Assembly (NCBI GenBank): GCA_002401635.1
Contig: NVTQ01000128.1
Span: 1-6,176, forward strand
Reading direction: 5' to 3'
DNA length: 6,176 nt
Source of the DNA: Pseudomonadota bacterium
Lineage (GTDB): Bacteria; Pseudomonadota; Zetaproteobacteria; Mariprofundales; Mariprofundaceae
This document shows, piece by piece, positions 5,920 to 6,176 of this stretch. Position 1 is the stretch's first letter, and every line of letters starts with the position of its first letter. The position numbers and the translations under genes are program-made. The notes under the pieces were generated by a model. The model was not told the DNA's origin, ran no database searches, and saw only the letters and a program-made list of their open reading frames with translations.

Positions 5920-6176
5920 TCATGGCAATTGCACACCAGAAAATAAGTCACTCATGGCTTGTGTATCACTGGCAGTCATAATGGACTCACGAAATTCAGA
6001 TTTTTGCAACAACCGCGCCAGCTTTGCCAACAACTCTAAATGTTGCCCATCTTCATCATCAGGCACCAATAACATCACAACAATATAAACGGGCTGTCCA
6101 TCAATGGCATCAAAATCAATACCTTCTGGATGCCGAACCATGGCAATCACAGGTTCAGGCAAATCAGACATGCGGC
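5920..6176 (-). CDS. ptsN: EIIA-Ntr (PTS IIA-like nitrogen regulatory protein), C-terminal part, cut by window edge
   Basis: This is the C-terminal part of a cytoplasmic EIIA of the fructose/nitrogen type, the end receiver of the PTS-Ntr phosphorelay; it regulates other proteins rather than transporting sugar. The open frame runs to the window edge without a true start. The Met at 6169-6171 is internal, preceded by an Arg codon and a partial codon compatible with Gly. That fits the family motif PHG-R-M, which would put the phosphorylated His just outside the window. The segment FDAIDGQPVYIVVMLLVP followed by HLELLAKLARLL matches the conserved core of E. coli PtsN (FDAIDNQPVDLLFALLVP). About 84 residues are present, against roughly 150-160 for the whole family protein. 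Its TGA stop lies 15 bp before hprK, so the two are probably co-transcribed. The identification is firm; the N-terminal half cannot be judged. Confidence 0.93.
   Translation of the reverse strand, partial: RMSDLPEPVIAMVRHPEGIDFDAIDGQPVYIVVMLLVPDDEDGQHLELLAKLARLLQKSEFRESIMTASDTQAMSDLFSGVQLP

Overview
The window is a compact, one-directional (minus-strand) gene block from a proteobacterium of moderate GC content (about 47% in one stretch I counted). It carries the regulatory, sugar-transporter-free form of the phosphotransferase system (PTS). Reading in the direction of transcription, from high to low coordinates, the order is ptsN (3' part only, cut by the window edge), hprK, rapZ, a mannose-family EIIA gene, ptsH (HPr), ptsI (enzyme I) and bioB (biotin synthase). 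HPr kinase beside EIIA-Ntr and RapZ is typical of beta-, zeta- and some gammaproteobacteria. The sequence alone does not settle the class.

Region by region: 5920-6176 is the C-terminal half of EIIA-Ntr. 4939-5904 is HprK and 4049-4936 is RapZ, with 2 bp between them. 3932-4053 is a 122-bp element with perfect 23-bp terminal inverted repeats; it abuts rapZ and supplies its stop codon. 3420-3878 (EIIA-Man), 3158-3427 (HPr) and 1482-3158 (EI) are linked by 8-bp and 1-bp overlaps, so they are probably translationally coupled. 444-1418 is BioB. 1-443 has no convincing gene; it contains a second, 168-bp copy of the same element (185-352), in the opposite orientation.

How the genes work together: EI takes phosphate from PEP and passes it to His15 of HPr, which can pass it to EIIA-Man (His9) and EIIA-Ntr. 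HprK phosphorylates or dephosphorylates HPr at Ser46, and both HPr sites are present. No EIIB or EIIC permease is visible, so the likely output is regulatory. RapZ is an RNase adaptor and sensor protein that often shares this locus. BioB is metabolically unrelated and appears to ride at the 3' end of the transcript.

No new defence or metabolic system is apparent. The most unusual structure is the pair of MITE-like elements in inverted orientation. They bracket the EIIA-HPr-EI-BioB block exactly, and one of them splits the expected hprK-rapZ-EIIA operon and ends the rapZ reading frame.
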